Positions 6,516 to 8,482 of a DNA stretch of 8,482 nt are shown here, piece by piece. Position 1 is the stretch's first letter. Each line of letters begins with the position of its first letter. Under the pieces are notes generated by a model. The model was not told the origin of the DNA and made no database searches. It saw only the letters and a program-made list of their open reading frames with translations. Source of the stretch: an uncultured Clostridium sp. (GTDB taxonomy: Bacteria > Bacillota > Clostridia > Lachnospirales > Lachnospiraceae); the NCBI GenBank assembly GCA_900551225.1, contig URUZ01000256.1, positions 1-8,482 of the forward strand, given 5' to 3'. Made by a program: the position numbers and the translations under genes.

Positions 6516-7325
6516 ATGGAAATTACCAGTCTGGAACATGTCTGCCGTGCGGTGCGGCGCGACATTATAAACATGACCGCTGATGCGGCTTCCGGCCATC
6601 CCGGCGGCTCCCTGTCTGCTGTGGAACTAATCACAACACTGTTTAACGCTAAAATGAACATTGACCCTGGGAATCCTGCAAAAAAGGACCGGGACCGGTT
6701 TGTGCTGTCCAAGGGCCACGCGGCTCCCTGCTATTATGCTGTACTGGGCGAAAAAGGATTTTTCAGTAAAGAGGAGTTTAAGAACTTCCGGCAGCTTCAC
6801 AGCATTCTCCAGGGGCATCCGGATGCCAGGAAGTGTCCGGGGGTGGACGCTTCAACCGGGTCCCTGGGACAGGGCATATCCATTGCGGTGGGTATGGCCC
6901 TGGGGGCCAGGAAGCTGGATCACAGCCAGGTGAAGGTCTACACACTTCTGGGAGACGGAGAATTGCAGGAAGGCCAGGTATGGGAGGCCAGCATGGCGGC
7001 CGCCCACTATCAGCTGGATAATCTGACGGTGATTGTGGACCACAACGGCCTTCAGATTGATGGAACAAATGATCAGGTCATGGGGCTGGGAGACATTAAA
7101 GCGAAATTCGAAGCATTTGGATTCCAGGTTTTGGAAATAGACGGCCACGACTCGAAGGCCATAACAGATGCCCTGGATGTGAAGACAGATGGAATGCCTA
7201 AATGCATCATTGCAAAAACAGTAAAGGGCAAAGGCGTGTCATTCATGGAAAACCAGGTAGGATGGCACGGAAAAGCGCCCAGTGAAGAAGAACGCAGGCT
7301 GGCATTAAAGGAATTGGAGGATTAA
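6516..7325 (+). CDS. Transketolase, N-terminal (TPP-binding) subunit
   Basis: This is the first half of a transketolase split over two genes; it binds the diphosphate end of thiamine pyrophosphate and Mg2+. The 269 residues cover domain 1 of a full transketolase. Hallmarks: ASGHPGGSLS (25-34) with His28, SKGHAAP (65-71) with His68, GHPD (100-103), STGSLGQG (113-120), and the TPP motif from GDGELQEGQ (146-154) to DHNGLQ with Asn177 about 30 residues on. WHGK (250-253) near the end supplies the last active-site His of this half. The protein ends in a charged helix just where the linker of one-piece transketolases begins. The C-terminal partner starts two bases after the stop, so both are made together. 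Split forms are common in Firmicutes and serve specialised pathways as well as pentose metabolism. Confidence 0.93.
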   Translation: MEITSLEHVCRAVRRDIINMTADAASGHPGGSLSAVELITTLFNAKMNIDPGNPAKKDRDRFVLSKGHAAPCYYAVLGEKGFFSKEEFKNFRQLHSILQGHPDARKCPGVDASTGSLGQGISIAVGMALGARKLDHSQVKVYTLLGDGELQEGQVWEASMAAAHYQLDNLTVIVDHNGLQIDGTNDQVMGLGDIKAKFEAFGFQVLEIDGHDSKAITDALDVKTDGMPKCIIAKTVKGKGVSFMENQVGWHGKAPSEEERRLALKELED

Positions 7326-7327
7326 CC

Positions 7328-8260
7328 ATGAGCGAGCTGAAAGCAATCCGGGTTGCCTATGGAGAGGCATTGGCCCAATTAGGGGAAAAGAATCAAAAGG
7401 TGGTTGTGCTGGACGCGGATCTGGCTCATGCAACCATGACTGCAACCTTTGCAGACAAATATCCGGACCGTTTTTTTAACGCCGGAATCGCAGAGGCCAA
7501 CATGATTGACATGGCAGCGGGCCTGTCAACAATGGGGTATGTACCATTTGCCAGCACGTTTGCTGTATTTGGAGCAGGACGGGCCTATGATCAGGTGAGA
7601 AACGGGTGTGCATATCCGCATTTTAATGTAAAGTTAGGTATGACTCACGCCGGTATCACCCTGGGAGAAGACGGGGGAAGCCATCAGGCAATTGAGGATT
7701 TGGCATTGATGCGGGTCATTCCGGGCATGACTGTGGTCGTCCCCTGTGATGCCAAGGAAACACACAAGGCCGTGGAAGCCGTGGCGGAGATGGAAGGTCC
7801 GGTATATCTTCGTCTGGCACGCCTGCCATCCCCGGTATTTGAGGGCGACATGCCTTTTGAAATCGGTAAAGCCAATGTGATGAGGGAGGGAACGGATGTT
7901 GCGGTTTTTGCATGCGGGATTATGGTCGCTGCTGCCCTGGAGTGCGCAGCCAGGCTGGAGACAGAGGGCCTGTCGGTGGCTGTCATTAATATGCATACCA
8001 TTAAACCGGTTGACCGTGAGTGCGTACTGAGGTATGCCGCAAAATGCGGCCGGATTCTGACCGTGGAGGAGCACAGTGTCATCGGCGGTCTTGGGGATGC
8101 AGTGGGAGATGTCCTTCTGTCAGAGGGCTGCAGTGCAAAGTTTGGAAAAATAGGTGTTCCGGATAAGTTCGGACAATCAGGGAAGCCTGCGGACCTGTTA
8201 AAGGAATATGGGCTGGATGAAGAACAGATCAGCAACAGGATCAAAGCAATGGTAAAATGA
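7328..8260 (+). CDS. Transketolase, C-terminal (pyrimidine-binding) subunit
   Basis: This is the second half of the split enzyme, 310 residues, carrying the pyrimidine-binding and C-terminal domains. NAGIAEANMIDMAAGL (51-66) contains Glu56, the conserved glutamate that activates TPP. THAGITLGEDGGSHQ (106-120) with His119 and YLRLARLPSP (160-169) follow the family pattern, and the C-terminal domain shows VINMHTIKPVD (219-229) and VEEHSVIGGLGDAV (246-259). A GGAGG site (7316-7320) inside the end of the first subunit lies seven bases before the ATG. Together the subunits move a two-carbon ketol unit between a ketose and an aldehyde, here perhaps accepting the aldehyde released by the aldolase upstream. 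The substrate-specific residues cannot be judged without a structure. This is the last gene before the terminator. Confidence 0.93.
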   Translation: MSELKAIRVAYGEALAQLGEKNQKVVVLDADLAHATMTATFADKYPDRFFNAGIAEANMIDMAAGLSTMGYVPFASTFAVFGAGRAYDQVRNGCAYPHFNVKLGMTHAGITLGEDGGSHQAIEDLALMRVIPGMTVVVPCDAKETHKAVEAVAEMEGPVYLRLARLPSPVFEGDMPFEIGKANVMREGTDVAVFACGIMVAAALECAARLETEGLSVAVINMHTIKPVDRECVLRYAAKCGRILTVEEHSVIGGLGDAVGDVLLSEGCSAKFGKIGVPDKFGQSGKPADLLKEYGLDEEQISNRIKAMVK

Positions 8261-8314
8261 TGTAATTGCCAAGTTCCAGGCGGATTGCAGGGCTGTATTT
8301 GGTGATTAATGCGA

Positions 8315-8343
8315 TTGTAAAAAGCATATGGATTCATTATAAT
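8315..8343 (+). promoter_or_regulatory. Promoter of the downstream gene
   Basis: TTGTAA (8315-8320) and a perfect TATAAT (8338-8343) are 17 bases apart, a strong sigma-A-type promoter. Transcription would start near 8350, inside the left arm of the inverted repeat at 8339-8372. RNA from this promoter would therefore lack most of the left arm and should not be stopped by the terminator. A regulator bound to the inverted repeat would cover the -10 box and start point. Confidence 0.65.
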
Positions 8344-8378
8344 GTTAGCAGTTATTTTACTGCTAACATTATTTTTTT
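8339..8378 (+). terminator. Rho-independent terminator of the operon
   Basis: A perfect 14-base stem has ATAATGTTAGCAGT (8339-8352) as its left arm and its reverse complement at 8359-8372 as its right arm, with a TATTTT loop and a run of T bases to 8378. It stands about 80 bases after the last enzyme gene and closes the operon. The same symmetry could serve as an operator, since it overlaps the TATAAT box of the next promoter. Confidence 0.85.
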
Positions 8379-8391
8379 GGAGGAATATAGA

Positions 8392-8482
8392 ATGATTAAG
8401 AAATTTTTAGCATGCAATACTGTCAGGGAGCGTCTGGACCTGCTTTCCAATACCGTTATGGGCAACTGGACCGATCAGGATC
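8392..8482 (+). CDS. Unrecognised protein, N-terminal fragment (cut by window end)
   Basis: Thirty codons of an open frame run off the right edge. A GGAGGA site (8379-8384) lies seven bases before the ATG, directly after the terminator T-tract, and a strong promoter lies just upstream, so translation is likely. The visible residues (MIKKFLACNTVRERLDLLSN at the start, then a segment ending in WTDQD) look soluble and helical, without signal peptide or membrane segment. I do not recognise the family. It has its own promoter and is probably not part of the catabolic operon. Confidence 0.65.
   Translation, partial: MIKKFLACNTVRERLDLLSNTVMGNWTDQD

Noticed and set aside
6516..8260. Transketolase as one gene broken by a frameshift or nonsense change
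   Set aside because: The first half ends at a natural domain border, the second half has its own GGAGG site and ATG, and the split arrangement is well known in Firmicutes.
5044..8260. Complete sulfo-transketolase (sulfoquinovose) pathway
   Set aside because: Split transketolase and an RpiB-like isomerase fit, but no sulfoquinovosidase, sulfoquinovose isomerase or sulfoacetaldehyde reductase is present before the terminator, and a pyruvate aldolase is not part of that route.
8339..8372. CIRCE element (HrcA operator)
   Set aside because: It shares TTAGCA...TGCTAA, but CIRCE is TTAGCACTC-N9-GAGTGCTAA; here the arms continue GT/AC and the spacer is 6 bases.

Overview
The window reads as one plus-strand operon of nine genes, flanked by an AT-rich promoter region on the left and a terminator plus the start of another gene on the right. 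Tight packing (gaps of 1 to about 30 bases, except one of about 110), strong GGAGG-type ribosome binding sites, use of GTG and TTG starts, a lipoprotein-type binding protein and coding DNA near 50% GC with very AT-rich intergenic DNA point to a Gram-positive anaerobe of the Clostridia, most likely a Lachnospiraceae gut bacterium. The taxon is an inference from style, not from a marker gene.

Layout. Positions 1-244: non-coding, roughly 80% AT upstream of about 160, with a good sigma-A-type promoter candidate (104-132) set among six TTGTA/TACAA motifs. Positions 245-5011: a complete five-component ABC importer of the branched-chain amino acid (HAAT/Liv) class: lipoprotein binding protein, two permeases (LivH, LivM) and two ATPases (LivG, LivF). 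A hairpin separates the binding protein from the permeases. Positions 5044-8260: four sugar or sugar-acid enzymes in one run: an HpcH/HpaI-family class II aldolase, an unusual RpiB/LacAB-fold isomerase of about 213 residues resembling the DhuI type, and a transketolase split into N- and C-terminal subunits. Positions 8315-8378: a promoter that overlaps a strong inverted repeat with a T-tract. Positions 8392-8482: the first 30 codons of an unrecognised gene.

How it may work together. The Liv-type importer and the carbohydrate enzymes share one transcription unit, so the imported ligand is probably the substrate of the enzymes and need not be an amino acid. The isomerase has Asn where RpiB has its phosphate-binding His, no kinase is present, and ABC import does not phosphorylate its cargo. 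All this fits an unphosphorylated, probably acidic substrate (for example a uronate-like or deoxy-keto sugar acid). A plausible flow is import, ketol isomerisation, retro-aldol cleavage to pyruvate plus an aldehyde, and two-carbon transfer by the split transketolase. The order of steps and the substrate are inference. I do not recognise this exact combination as a described pathway; the nearest parallels I know are the split transketolases of apiose and sulfoquinovose breakdown and the DhuI isomerase of unsaturated uronate breakdown.
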